A stretch of DNA of 11,680 nt from Trebonia sp. (GCA_030043595.1 JASHXJ010000321.1:1-11680), one strand, 5' to 3'. Numbered from the stretch's first letter, positions 1 to 8,279 are shown. The notes: generated from the letters alone by a model not told the origin. Numbers and translations: made by a program.

Positions 1-677
1 CGCGGCTCGGACACGAGGACCTTGCGCAAGGCCAGCAGGCCATCATCGGTCGGCAGGTCCGCGCCGTAGATGCTCTGCCCGGTCAGCACGCGGTGCAGGG
101 TGACCCCCAGGGACCACACGTCGGTCGCCTGAGTGGCCGGAGATCCTTGCAGCAGATCCGGGTCAATGTACTCGATCGACGTGACCGGCCCAATGCCGGT
201 GAGGGTCACGCCCGGCTGCAGCACATGCGCGAGGCCGAGGTCGGATAGCTTGGCGACCCCATCTCCGAGCAGGATGTTCGCTGGCTTGATGGCCCGGTGC
301 GCCAGGCCGGCCGAGTGCATGGCCGCGGCGCCGAGCGCCGCGTCCCGCACCGCCCGTGTCGCGTCCGATAGAGGCACCTCAGCGGCCGGGCTCGCCAGCG
401 AGCCGCCGGACAGGTACTCCATGGAGTAATAGATAACGCCGTCATGCCGTCCCGCGTCGTACAAGGTGACGATGTTGGGGGAGGTCACCGCGGCGAATGC
501 CTTCAGTTCCCGGGTGGCCCGCCGGAAGGTGTCGGCCGTGGAGGTGCCGGCGAACACCTTGACGGCGACGAACTCCACGTCCACAGGTAGCCGAGGCGGC
601 TTGTGCGCGAGGAAGAACTGCCCATGGCTGCCGTAGCCAAGGGACTTGATCAGCTCGTAATCCGCGATTCTCTGCAC
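1..677 (-). CDS. Ser/Thr kinase-fold protein lacking the catalytic Asp (probable pseudokinase), 3' end outside window
   Basis: The first 225 residues of a protein kinase domain are visible; the gene runs off the left edge. A GTG start at 677 is chosen because AAGGA lies just upstream and the kinase fold begins at once. Seen: glycine loop LGYGSHG (13-19), VAVK lysine K40, a helix-C glutamate (E57 in RATREL), N134 and DLG at 146-148, and the DVWSLG helix at 186-191. The catalytic loop reads HRAIKPAN (127-134), so the proton-accepting Asp of HRD is Ala129. The APE motif is also absent; its place reads YIDPD (170-174). ATP and metal-binding positions are kept while the catalytic base is lost, so I infer a nucleotide-binding pseudokinase or a very weak kinase acting as scaffold or regulator. 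It starts 22 bases after the FHA gene and is the sixth visible gene of the operon. Kinase fold is certain; loss of activity is inferred. Confidence 0.9.
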   Translation of the reverse strand, partial: MQRIADYELIKSLGYGSHGQFFLAHKPPRLPVDVEFVAVKVFAGTSTADTFRRATRELKAFAAVTSPNIVTLYDAGRHDGVIYYSMEYLSGGSLASPAAEVPLSDATRAVRDAALGAAAMHSAGLAHRAIKPANILLGDGVAKLSDLGLAHVLQPGVTLTGIGPVTSIEYIDPDLLQGSPATQATDVWSLGVTLHRVLTGQSIYGADLPTDDGLLALRKVLVSEP

Positions 678-699
678 TGGAGGTTCCTTGTCTGGTCGG

Positions 700-2190
700 C
701 TATCCGGCCCGGTAGGACAGGTACTGGATACTGCGCCGACCGATTCCGATCCGCGTGCCGGGCTGTACCACGACGGGGTCGTTGGGCTTGAGCTTGCCCT
801 TGCCCCCGGCCGACAGGTAGATGACTGATCCGTTGACCGAGCCGAGGTCCTTGACCTCGACCTGCCACCCGACGAGGGACACCCGCAGGTGCACACGGCC
901 AACCGTCCCGTCAGGGTCAGTGATCCGCAGCGGTCTTGCCCGCCCGGCCACGACGTCGCCGTCGAGCAGGGGCTCCCGGCCGAGGACGTAGTCGCGGTCG
1001 AGGGTGAACCCCGTGCCATCATCGAGCAGCAGCACGCCGAGCGGCGGGCGCTGGCCTAGCTGGGTTCTCCTGGTCTGCTGGACCATGCTGATCCCGCACT
1101 GCCGGCAGTACGCGACGTCCGGGTCGTTGAAATGGTTTCGTGCGCACAGCACGCCCTCCACCATGGCCACCTCGGCGCCTTCCGGCGCGAGCGGCGGAAT
1201 ATCAGGCTCCGCCGCCTGCGCGGGGTCATGCGCGTGATCGTGCCCGTCAGGCCCGCGCTGTGGTACCAGCGAGATCCACTCCAAGTCCCCTGCCGGGTCC
1301 GGCTGGTGCAGGCTGGGCTCGCGGCCCTGGCTCACGGACGGCGTCGCGGGCATGAACTCGGGCGGCCGGTACCATACCTCGGCGCCCGCTTGCCCGGGGT
1401 CATCGCCCTTCCTGGCCGGAAGGTAGGTCTCCTTCTCGGCGATGAGCCCGCCCGCTGGGGCTGACGCGGCTGGCGGCGGAATGGTCATTGCCGGCATCGG
1501 GTCCTGAGCGGGCTGCCCGCCGGCTTGCCCTCCGGGTGCGTCGCCGGCCGTCGCGGTGCCAGGCATCCTGGCATCGCCGGGCTTGGCGGCAGCAGGCTGC
1601 GCACCTGAAGGCTCTGCGCTCGCCTGCCTGCGAGCAGGCTTTCTGGCCGTGGGCGGGGAGGTCATCTGATCCGCGGGCTGCTCGGCACCGGGCACCACCA
1701 TGGCTGGACTGGCCGGGTTCGTGGATGCCGTCACCGCGAGGCCGCTGCCGAATACGACGCCGCCGTCCAGCCGGAGCCTGGCATCGAGGCTGCCCGGAGT
1801 CCCGAGGGCTAGCCGGATGGTGACGGTAGCCCCGCTGAACGTCCGGTGAACCGGAAGTATCGAGCCAGTTGCCGTGAACTCGACCTCCTGGCCGCCGTCC
1901 ACCGCGACGGCGGCTACAGCGCTGCCATGGACGAGGACGGCCACTTCGCCCCCGGCCGTGATGCCCGCACAGGCACTCGAGACCTGGTCCGGGTTGGCCA
2001 GCATCGCCCGCGCGACGGCGAGGACGAACGCCCCGCCGTCCCCGGTCGTCGCGGCTACCTCCTCCAGCGCGCCGAGCAGCGGGTCCGGGCCGGGCCCCCC
2101 GCCCTCGGTCACGGCGATGAGGTCACCGTGCCGGGCCACCAGGCCCTTGCCCGGCAGCGGCACGCATCCCGTGATCTTCATATCGGTCAT
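700..2190 (-). CDS. Zinc-ribbon and FHA domain protein (phosphothreonine reader)
   Basis: A 496-residue soluble protein. The ATG at 2190 is used, although the frame stays open far upstream, because GGGAGG sits five bases before it and the ATG overlaps the TGA of the preceding membrane gene (ATGA). Residues 1-155 form a folded Ala/Gly/Val-rich N-terminal region that I cannot name. Residues 156-340 are a disordered Pro/Ala linker. Residues 349-366 look like a single zinc ribbon (C349, H353, C362, C365 in the pattern CxxxH...CxxCG). Residues 384-496 are an FHA domain with GR (404-405), RVH (432-434) and NGS (453-455). FHA domains bind phosphothreonine peptides, so the likely ligands are the neighbouring kinase or its substrates. 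The usual Ser of the SRxH motif is Gly431, so phosphate contact may be altered. The FHA call is firm; the ligand is inferred. Confidence 0.92.
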   Translation of the reverse strand: MTDMKITGCVPLPGKGLVARHGDLIAVTEGGGPGPDPLLGALEEVAATTGDGGAFVLAVARAMLANPDQVSSACAGITAGGEVAVLVHGSAVAAVAVDGGQEVEFTATGSILPVHRTFSGATVTIRLALGTPGSLDARLRLDGGVVFGSGLAVTASTNPASPAMVVPGAEQPADQMTSPPTARKPARRQASAEPSGAQPAAAKPGDARMPGTATAGDAPGGQAGGQPAQDPMPAMTIPPPAASAPAGGLIAEKETYLPARKGDDPGQAGAEVWYRPPEFMPATPSVSQGREPSLHQPDPAGDLEWISLVPQRGPDGHDHAHDPAQAAEPDIPPLAPEGAEVAMVEGVLCARNHFNDPDVAYCRQCGISMVQQTRRTQLGQRPPLGVLLLDDGTGFTLDRDYVLGREPLLDGDVVAGRARPLRITDPDGTVGRVHLRVSLVGWQVEVKDLGSVNGSVIYLSAGGKGKLKPNDPVVVQPGTRIGIGRRSIQYLSYRAG

Positions 2191-2630
2191 ACAAGCCTCC
2201 CGCCGTGGAACCGCCAGCGGATGAACGGTATGCGCATCGGGCCTTGTGCCACCAGCCAGACGCACAGCCAGACAACGATGAAATCGATGAGGTAAGCCGA
2301 CAGCGGCGGGGTCGTGCTGATGCCCGGCACAACGTGCGCCGCGAGGAGGATCCAGACGAGGATGCCTTCTGGCACCCCGGTGACCAGCCCGAAGAGGGAG
2401 GGCCAGTCCTTTTCCCAGCGCCACTGCATGAGCAGCTGGTACAGCAGTTCCCAGAGGATGCCGACCACTATCACGGTGGCCAGGATGATGTACGTGATCT
2501 TGTATGACGCGCCAAGCGAAAGCGACGCGGGAAGCGGGAGCACCGGCGTCAGCAGCGCTGTCACGATCGCGCCGACCGTCGCTAGCAGGAAGATCCGGGT
2601 CTGGATGCGACCGGACAGTGTGGGGACCAT
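2187..2630 (-). CDS. Four-helix integral membrane protein, function unknown
   Basis: 147 residues with four strongly hydrophobic segments, at about 12-32, 43-67, 78-100 and 110-128. Short basic ends follow (RIPFIRWRFHGGR at the C-terminus), which suggests both ends are cytosolic. AGGAGG lies five bases before the ATG, the best ribosome-binding site in the operon. The TGA overlaps the start of the FHA gene by four bases, so the two are probably translationally coupled and made in fixed ratio. I do not recognise the family and see no catalytic motif. A loop carries QWRWEKDWPSL (69-79). By position it could be the membrane anchor or channel-like partner of the FHA protein, but this rests only on gene order. 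Confidence 0.88.
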   Translation of the reverse strand: MVPTLSGRIQTRIFLLATVGAIVTALLTPVLPLPASLSLGASYKITYIILATVIVVGILWELLYQLLMQWRWEKDWPSLFGLVTGVPEGILVWILLAAHVVPGISTTPPLSAYLIDFIVVWLCVWLVAQGPMRIPFIRWRFHGGRLV

Positions 2631-2647
2631 GCGAACCTCCTAAGCGA

Positions 2648-4249
2648 TCAGATCGGCGTGTTGGTGAGCCACTTGAACCACTGGACAGTCGACCGCACCG
2701 GGCCGATCTTGCGGCACCAGCCGCGCCGGGCCAGGTCGTCGGCGACCTCCTGGGCAGCGATCTGCAGCCCGAGGAAGGTGTCCACGCCGGGGAAGTAGCC
2801 GCCGAGCGTCGGGGCGCCGACCGCGTAGAGGGCGCCGTCGCCGTTCGCGGTCCCCTTGATCTCGAAGTGCCGCTCGACCTCAAGGCGCCCGAGTGGGTTG
2901 CGCCCGGCGCCGGTGTACTTCAGCAGGTCGTTCAGCACGCGGTGCTCGGAGATGTCGGCCTCGAGGCCGGTGCAGTCGATGATGAAGTCAGACTCGATGC
3001 GCTGCTCCTGGCCGGTCTTGCGGCTCTTGACGTAGCTGACCACGCCGCCGTTCGCGCCCGGCTCGACCCTCGTGACCTCACCCTGCATGTCGTGGTAGTA
3101 GCCGCCGGCGCGGCCGTCGGCCATCTGCTTCTGCCAGACGCGCCGCCGGGGCGTGTTCGTGCCGCCCATGAGCTTGTACTCGTTACCCCGCTCGTCGCCC
3201 TCAAGCCTGCGCATCTTGGACTTCAGCTGGCCGCCCCAGACGGACTTGGGGTAGTTGAACCCCTGGTAGGCCCAGCCGTTGCCGCCCTTGCGCCGCATCC
3301 ACGGGTGCGGGCCGTGCGGCCCCTCGATGTAGGTGCGGAAGATGTGGATGATGTTGGTCGGCAGGTGGTTTTTCTCCCGGTCGTCGAAGAGCCGCTGCAG
3401 CACCCGGGAGGCGACGATGCCGCCGCCCCGGATCACGACTGTCCCCTGCCTGTTCTTCAGCGTCTCGTAGACGTGCTCGTGCGGTTCGTACGCGGCCACG
3501 ACGTGCTCGTAGTCCTGGTACTTCTCGCGGAATTCCTGCAGGTCGGGCAGGTAACGCAGGCCGGGGTAACCGACCGCGATGTGGACGAACCGGGACCGGT
3601 AGGCGACCCGCTTGGTCGGGCTCGTCCCCTGGTCCGGGGTCAGGATCGTGAAGTAGCCCCCGCCGAAGCGGCGGCGCACCATACGGACCGCGCCGCGCAC
3701 GATCAGCTTCTCATAGCCGATCCGCTTGGACTCGCGTTCCAGGCTCGTGAAGACAGTCGACCGCCGAGGGGTCCAGTAGTCGGCGAAGATCGGCTCGATA
3801 AGCACGTGCCATAGGTGCGCGAGCGACTTGTCCTGCCATGCCTCAGACAGCGCGTAGGACGGGAATCCCCAGATGTTGTCCGGCCGCGACGACGAGTCGG
3901 AGCGAATCCGCGAGTTATCAGGGATCTGCGACACCCTGGTCAGGTACTCGTACGTCTGCCAGGCGAAGCTAATGTTCGTCAGGACCTTGATCTGGTCGGC
4001 GGGCACGCCCGCGATCTTCAGGTAGTCCACCATGACGAACGACCCCATGCCGCCGCCGACGGTCACGAACGGCACGTCAATGATGGGGATGCCGGCCGAC
4101 GCGAGCATCGGCTCGGTCCAGACGGGCGTCTGCAGCAGCTCGGGCGTCAGGTCGCCGGCACCCTCGCCGGGCATCCTGTCGGGGATGATCTGCGCTAGGT
4201 CGGCGCCAAAGCCGCCGATTATCGTCTTGCGGTTCCACTCTTCGGTCAT
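2648..4249 (-). CDS. FAD/NAD(P)-binding Rossmann-fold protein (putative flavin-dependent oxidoreductase)
   Basis: 533 residues, no signal peptide or membrane segment. Two dinucleotide-binding signatures are visible: VTVGGGMGSF (62-71), followed by a helix and GV at the strand end, and VVIRGGGIVASRVL (271-284). Later come DFIIDCTGLE (421-430), the strand typical before a flavin-enzyme glycine, and YAVGAP...PGVDTFLG (475-494), like the C-terminal FAD-contacting segment of two-dinucleotide flavoproteins. This layout fits the broad class of pyridine nucleotide-disulphide oxidoreductase and flavin monooxygenase-like proteins, but neither substrate nor chemistry can be read. The first glycine motif begins unusually late, after about 60 N-terminal residues, and is not the canonical GxGxxG. 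The ATG at 4249 has only a weak GGTGAG upstream. It lies between a receptor-type kinase and an FHA protein, so it may be phospho-regulated; this is inference. Confidence 0.85.
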   Translation of the reverse strand: MTEEWNRKTIIGGFGADLAQIIPDRMPGEGAGDLTPELLQTPVWTEPMLASAGIPIIDVPFVTVGGGMGSFVMVDYLKIAGVPADQIKVLTNISFAWQTYEYLTRVSQIPDNSRIRSDSSSRPDNIWGFPSYALSEAWQDKSLAHLWHVLIEPIFADYWTPRRSTVFTSLERESKRIGYEKLIVRGAVRMVRRRFGGGYFTILTPDQGTSPTKRVAYRSRFVHIAVGYPGLRYLPDLQEFREKYQDYEHVVAAYEPHEHVYETLKNRQGTVVIRGGGIVASRVLQRLFDDREKNHLPTNIIHIFRTYIEGPHGPHPWMRRKGGNGWAYQGFNYPKSVWGGQLKSKMRRLEGDERGNEYKLMGGTNTPRRRVWQKQMADGRAGGYYHDMQGEVTRVEPGANGGVVSYVKSRKTGQEQRIESDFIIDCTGLEADISEHRVLNDLLKYTGAGRNPLGRLEVERHFEIKGTANGDGALYAVGAPTLGGYFPGVDTFLGLQIAAQEVADDLARRGWCRKIGPVRSTVQWFKWLTNTPI

Positions 4250-4293
4250 CGCTCACCGCCGGAAAGGTTACTGGGGGGTAGGTCAGGCGCTCA

Positions 4294-5988
4294 TCAGGTG
4301 CAGGAATAGGTGAACTGGGTGCTGCCCGCCGCCGAGTTGGGCGACAAGACCCGCAACTCGGCCGTGGCCGGCGTAGTGCCCGTGCCGTGGAAGGACCACT
4401 TCATGGCCACGTGGAGGGTGTCCTGCCCGGCCTGATCGGTGACCGTGGCGGGACTGCTGGCATGGAAGGAGTCGCGGATCCACTGGTAGGTGATGGGCCC
4501 GCCCTTGCCGTTGGTCACGATGGTGCCGATCACGTCCACGGTGGCGTTGCAGCCCACCTGCGGATTCGCCAGGGATACCGAGACCTCGCTGACGTTCAGG
4601 GACTGATGGCCCCGCTCCCACAGGTAGACGCCCACGCCAGCCGCCGCGATGGCAAGGGCGAGCAGCACGCTCGCGGCGCCCCGCCAGCCAGGGCGCCGCC
4701 GGCGGCTGCCAGTCGTCTGCCAGCCTGGCCACTGGGCTGACCCGCCCGGGCCCCCGGCCGCGGGAAGCCGGGGCTCCGTGAGCTGGGACGCCGAATCCTG
4801 TTGAGGGGTAGCTGCCGCTGGCGGGACGGGGGCAGGGTGCTGCACTGGCGGTCGCGGGTCGTCCCGGCGTGCGGCGTCCGGACGCTTCGCCGTCGCTTCG
4901 CGCGGGACGAACGACGGTTGCGCCGGCTGATCGGGGGCGCGCCTGGTCGAGCGGTCCGCTTCGGGGGCGGCCCCGGCCGGCCGCGGCAGGGTTTTACGTG
5001 CTACCACCGTCTGCCGGTCCGCTTCGGGCTGAGCGCAGCCCTGCTCAGGAACGACCTTGTCCGCGGCCGGCCCGGCGTCAAGACGCGAGGTCTTCCTGAC
5101 CGTCTGCCGGTCCGCCTCCATCGCAGGCCCGCTGCGGTCATCCCTGGGGCTGATGGCGGCGATGTAGCTGAGGACCTGTGTCGCGTCTGCCGGCCGCGCG
5201 GACCGGTCCTTCTCCATAAGGCGGTCAACGAGGCGGGCCAGCCCCACGGGGAGGTCTGAGCGGATGGAGTCCAGCGGGACCGCACGCTGCATCAGGTGCA
5301 TCCGCAGCAGCGCGCTCGGGATCTCTGCCACGAACGGCGGCCGCCCGGCCAGCTGCTCGTAGAGCACGCAGCCGAGCGAGTAGAGGTCAGACCGCCCGTC
5401 CACGTCGATGCTCTCCAGCTGCTCCGGCGAGATGTAGGCGAGCGTGCCCATCGCCTGCTGTGGCCGCGTGAGCCGGGTGGAGTTGTCATACAGCAGCCGC
5501 GCGATGCCGAAGTCGATGATCTTGGTACTCAGCCGGGTGGCCACCATGAGGTTGCTCGGCTTGATGTCACGGTGCACGACGCCGGCCGAATGCGCGGCCG
5601 CCAGCCCGGCACAGGCCTGCTCGGCGATGCGAAGCACGCTGGAGACCGGCAGCAGCCCGAGGTTGTTGGCCATGCGCTGCTCCAGCATGCTGGCCAGCGA
5701 GATTCCGTCGGCCAGCTCCATCACCAGGAACAGCTCATTGCCGATGCGGCCAGCCTCCAGGGCAGCCACGATGTTGGGGTGCCGGAGCCTGGCGAGGGTG
5801 GCCGCCTCCCGGCGGAACCTGGCGATCGTCTCCGCGAGCAGGGCCGAGCCACCGGTCTGCGCAAGCTCGACGAGCTTCACGGCGACTGGCTGGCGCGTCG
5901 TCAGGTCACGGCCCCGCCAGACTTCCCCGGACGCGCCGCGACCAAGCGGGACCTCTAGTTCGTACCGTCCGGTCAGGGTTCGGGCCAC
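4294..5988 (-). CDS. Transmembrane Ser/Thr protein kinase, PknB type, with extracellular C-terminal domain
   Basis: 564 residues. Residues 9-280 are a complete Hanks-type kinase domain: LGRGASGEV loop (15-23), VAVK K38, E61, HRDIKPSN (139-146), DFG (159-161), an activation segment with Thr/Ser residues, SPEQ (187-190) and SDLYSLG (200-206). All catalytic residues are present, so it should be active. Residues 281-432 form a disordered Pro/Ala linker with three copies of an EADR(Q/S)T motif (291, 322, 343). One transmembrane helix lies at about 437-456 after a basic RRRRPGWR stop. The outer domain (457-564) looks like a beta-sandwich and has two Cys, near residue 484 and at 563, that could form a disulphide. 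It is neither PASTA nor NHL. The GTG at 5988 is seven bases after the antiporter stop without a clear Shine-Dalgarno, so coupled translation is likely. The protein probably senses an extracytoplasmic signal and phosphorylates operon partners. Confidence 0.95.
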   Translation of the reverse strand: MARTLTGRYELEVPLGRGASGEVWRGRDLTTRQPVAVKLVELAQTGGSALLAETIARFRREAATLARLRHPNIVAALEAGRIGNELFLVMELADGISLASMLEQRMANNLGLLPVSSVLRIAEQACAGLAAAHSAGVVHRDIKPSNLMVATRLSTKIIDFGIARLLYDNSTRLTRPQQAMGTLAYISPEQLESIDVDGRSDLYSLGCVLYEQLAGRPPFVAEIPSALLRMHLMQRAVPLDSIRSDLPVGLARLVDRLMEKDRSARPADATQVLSYIAAISPRDDRSGPAMEADRQTVRKTSRLDAGPAADKVVPEQGCAQPEADRQTVVARKTLPRPAGAAPEADRSTRRAPDQPAQPSFVPREATAKRPDAARRDDPRPPVQHPAPVPPAAATPQQDSASQLTEPRLPAAGGPGGSAQWPGWQTTGSRRRRPGWRGAASVLLALAIAAAGVGVYLWERGHQSLNVSEVSVSLANPQVGCNATVDVIGTIVTNGKGGPITYQWIRDSFHASSPATVTDQAGQDTLHVAMKWSFHGTGTTPATAELRVLSPNSAAGSTQFTYSCT

Positions 5989-5995
5989 CTGGGCA

Positions 5996-7990
5996 TCACT
6001 TGTCCTCTAGCCCTAGGCTGGCCGCCGCGAGCGGGACCGACTCGGCCGGGACGTAGCCAGAACCGGCCCGGACGACGATGTTGGCGCCCGCCTGTGGGCT
6101 GTCCCGCCGGGCCACGGTCAGCGCATCGTCTGGCACGCGGGCGGAGACCTGCACAGGCTCGCCCGAGGTCGCAAGCTGGCTGGTGAAGCGCTCAAGCACG
6201 CGGCCGGTAAGCCCAGCGGGATCCACCACGATGGCGGCCCGACTGCCGGCAGCCAGCAGGCTGGCGACCTCGGCCGTCGCCTCGGCGTCCACGCCGGTCC
6301 CGGCATGAACGGCCACGGCAGCCCAGCCGGACGGCGGGACTGAGGTGACGGTCACTACCATGCGGATGTCGTCGGCGGCGCTGAGAACCCGGTAATCCGG
6401 GTGCGCCGGCGAGATGACGAGCGCGCTGGCGGACGAGGCGATGACGGCCAGCTCGGCTGCCGGGTCAGTCGAGAACCTGGCGAGCAGCGACACCGCGACG
6501 CCGCGCTCCTGGGGCTCGCGGGCGGCCTCCTCCAGATGGGTCATCTCCTCGGTCATCTGAAGGAGCTCCCCGGCCAGGCCGCCACCGACCTCCAGCCGTG
6601 GCGCGCGGTAGGGCAGCAGGGCGCTGATGACCAGCTGCGCGTGCTCGTGCCCCGCGGCCAGTGCCGTGCCGACGGCGAGCACCGCCGGGTCGGAGGCCTG
6701 CTCCCCGGTGGCGACGAGGACCTGGTACGCGGCTGCCTCCCCGAGCGCCTCCCGGTTGGCCTCTGCGATGTCCCGGCGCACGAATTTCGCGGGGTAGATC
6801 GCGTCCAGCACTGGTCCCGCCATCGCGGTGGTGACCAGCGCCATGACCACCATCAGCGAGTACAGCCTGACGTTGACGATGCCAAGCTGGAGGCCCGTAG
6901 TCAGGATGACGATCTCAGTGAGGCCCCGGGTGTTCATGAGTGTCGCCAGCGCGCCGGCCTGGCGGCCGGAGATGCGCTGGCTGCGCGCGGACAGGTAGGC
7001 GCCGCCGAACTTGCCCAGCATCGCGACCGCCAGGATCAGCACTAGGTCCAGTGCGTCACGCGCGTCGAACCCTGCGAGGTTCACGCTCACGCCGGCCAGG
7101 ACGAAGTACACCGGCAGCAGCACGATCACCGCGATGTGCTCCATCCGCTCCAGGATCTCCAGCTGAAGCTGCTCCGCACCGTCGCGCGGCATCATGGCGC
7201 CGACGATGAACGCACCGAAGATGAAGTTCAGGCCCATCCACTCGGTCGCGTAGGCGGAGGCGAGCACCACCACGAGGATGACCGCGAGGAGGTCGGGCGT
7301 CAGCCGTCCGACCTGCTGCCGCCGCCGGGCGAGGTAGCTCATGAGCGGCCGGACCACGAGCGTTACCACCACGACGTAGACCGGCAGCAGGAACAGCCGC
7401 CAGTCGGCGGACGAGGCGGACTTGGCCACGATGACGACGATGGCCAGCAGGATCCAGGCGAGCACGTCGTTGACGGACGCTGCGGCTAGGGCGAGGCTGC
7501 CGATCCGCGTGCGCTGCATGCCGCGCTCGGCCAGGATCCGGGCGAGCACGGGGAACGCGGTGATGGCCGTCGCGACGCCGATGAACAAGGCGAAGGGCAC
7601 GTGGTGCGCGGCACCCTGCTGATCGGCTAGCCAGAAGCCGAGCCCCAGGCCGAGGGCGAGCGGCGCGACGACGGACCCGATCGCGACGGTGACGGTGGCG
7701 CGGCCGCTGGACAGGACGAGCCTGCGATCGATCTCGTAGCCGACGATGAACATGAACAAGACGAGGCCGAGGTCGCCGATGCCAGTCAGCGCGGGCCGCA
7801 CCGATGTCACGGGGAACAGATGATTAGCCAGCCCGACTCCGAAGAAGGTTGGCCCGAGCACGACGCCGACAAGGATCTCACCCACGACGGCAGGCTGGCC
7901 GACGCGCCTGGCTAGCGCGCCGAAGATCCGGGCCAGTCCAATGATTACGACTAGCGCCGCGAGCAGTTCACCGACTGCCGTTGCGGTCAT
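5996..7990 (-). CDS. Cation/proton antiporter, CPA2 (Kef/Na+-H+ exchanger) family, with C-terminal cytosolic domain
   Basis: 664 residues. Residues 1 to about 400 contain a dozen or so hydrophobic segments, with the family opening VVGEILVGVVLGP (35-47), the GLVLFMFIVGYEID stretch (75-88) and the unwound-helix region ATAITAFPVLARIL (140-153). The core motif is ASVNDVLAW (171-179), so the pair is Asn174-Asp175 rather than the Asp-Asp of electrogenic members. By family knowledge ND favours electroneutral exchange of Na+ or K+ for H+. Residues about 405-664 are soluble, starting at YQVLVATG and running through two alternating beta/alpha halves, which resembles a degenerate universal-stress-like regulatory domain. 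ATG at 7990 follows only a G-rich stretch. It is the first gene of the operon. A kinase gene directly downstream suggests transport controlled by phosphorylation. Family assignment is firm; ion and regulation are inferred. Confidence 0.94.
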   Translation of the reverse strand: MTATAVGELLAALVVIIGLARIFGALARRVGQPAVVGEILVGVVLGPTFFGVGLANHLFPVTSVRPALTGIGDLGLVLFMFIVGYEIDRRLVLSSGRATVTVAIGSVVAPLALGLGLGFWLADQQGAAHHVPFALFIGVATAITAFPVLARILAERGMQRTRIGSLALAAASVNDVLAWILLAIVVIVAKSASSADWRLFLLPVYVVVVTLVVRPLMSYLARRRQQVGRLTPDLLAVILVVVLASAYATEWMGLNFIFGAFIVGAMMPRDGAEQLQLEILERMEHIAVIVLLPVYFVLAGVSVNLAGFDARDALDLVLILAVAMLGKFGGAYLSARSQRISGRQAGALATLMNTRGLTEIVILTTGLQLGIVNVRLYSLMVVMALVTTAMAGPVLDAIYPAKFVRRDIAEANREALGEAAAYQVLVATGEQASDPAVLAVGTALAAGHEHAQLVISALLPYRAPRLEVGGGLAGELLQMTEEMTHLEEAAREPQERGVAVSLLARFSTDPAAELAVIASSASALVISPAHPDYRVLSAADDIRMVVTVTSVPPSGWAAVAVHAGTGVDAEATAEVASLLAAGSRAAIVVDPAGLTGRVLERFTSQLATSGEPVQVSARVPDDALTVARRDSPQAGANIVVRAGSGYVPAESVPLAAASLGLEDK

Positions 7991-8279
7991 ACCCAGCCCA
8001 TCCCTATTCGCCGCCTCCCGCTCCCGCGGACCTCTGGGCCACTAAGCCTGCAGCGGGTATAGAGCACCCACCCGTGGTAGGAATACTAGTTACCCGGCGA
8101 ACGCTCGTGCTAGCGGCAATTTTCCCCGCACCGCGAGGAGACCGCAACCGGCAACTCGCAGGCAGGCTGGCCTGCCGCCTGCTAGGCGCCCGTGACGAAA
8201 ACGCGGCCCGTCCGATACTTAACCGGCAATCGTATGACTTTCATCTTCCCATTTAGGGGGCTTTGACTGGCCGGCGTTC

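Noticed and set aside
2191..2883. Upstream extension of the FHA gene frame to position 2883
   Set aside because: This part overlaps the membrane-protein gene in another frame and has Arg/Ser-rich shadow composition. The ATG at 2190 with GGGAGG and the ATGA overlap is the proper start.
2504..3814. A 436-codon open frame on the plus strand
   Set aside because: It lies wholly antisense to the membrane protein and Rossmann protein genes, shows no family motif, and long antisense frames are expected in DNA this GC-rich.
8161..8176. Inverted repeat GGCAGGC-TG-GCCTGCC
   Set aside because: A short GC-rich palindrome with almost no loop, distant from any stop codon; such repeats are frequent by chance here.
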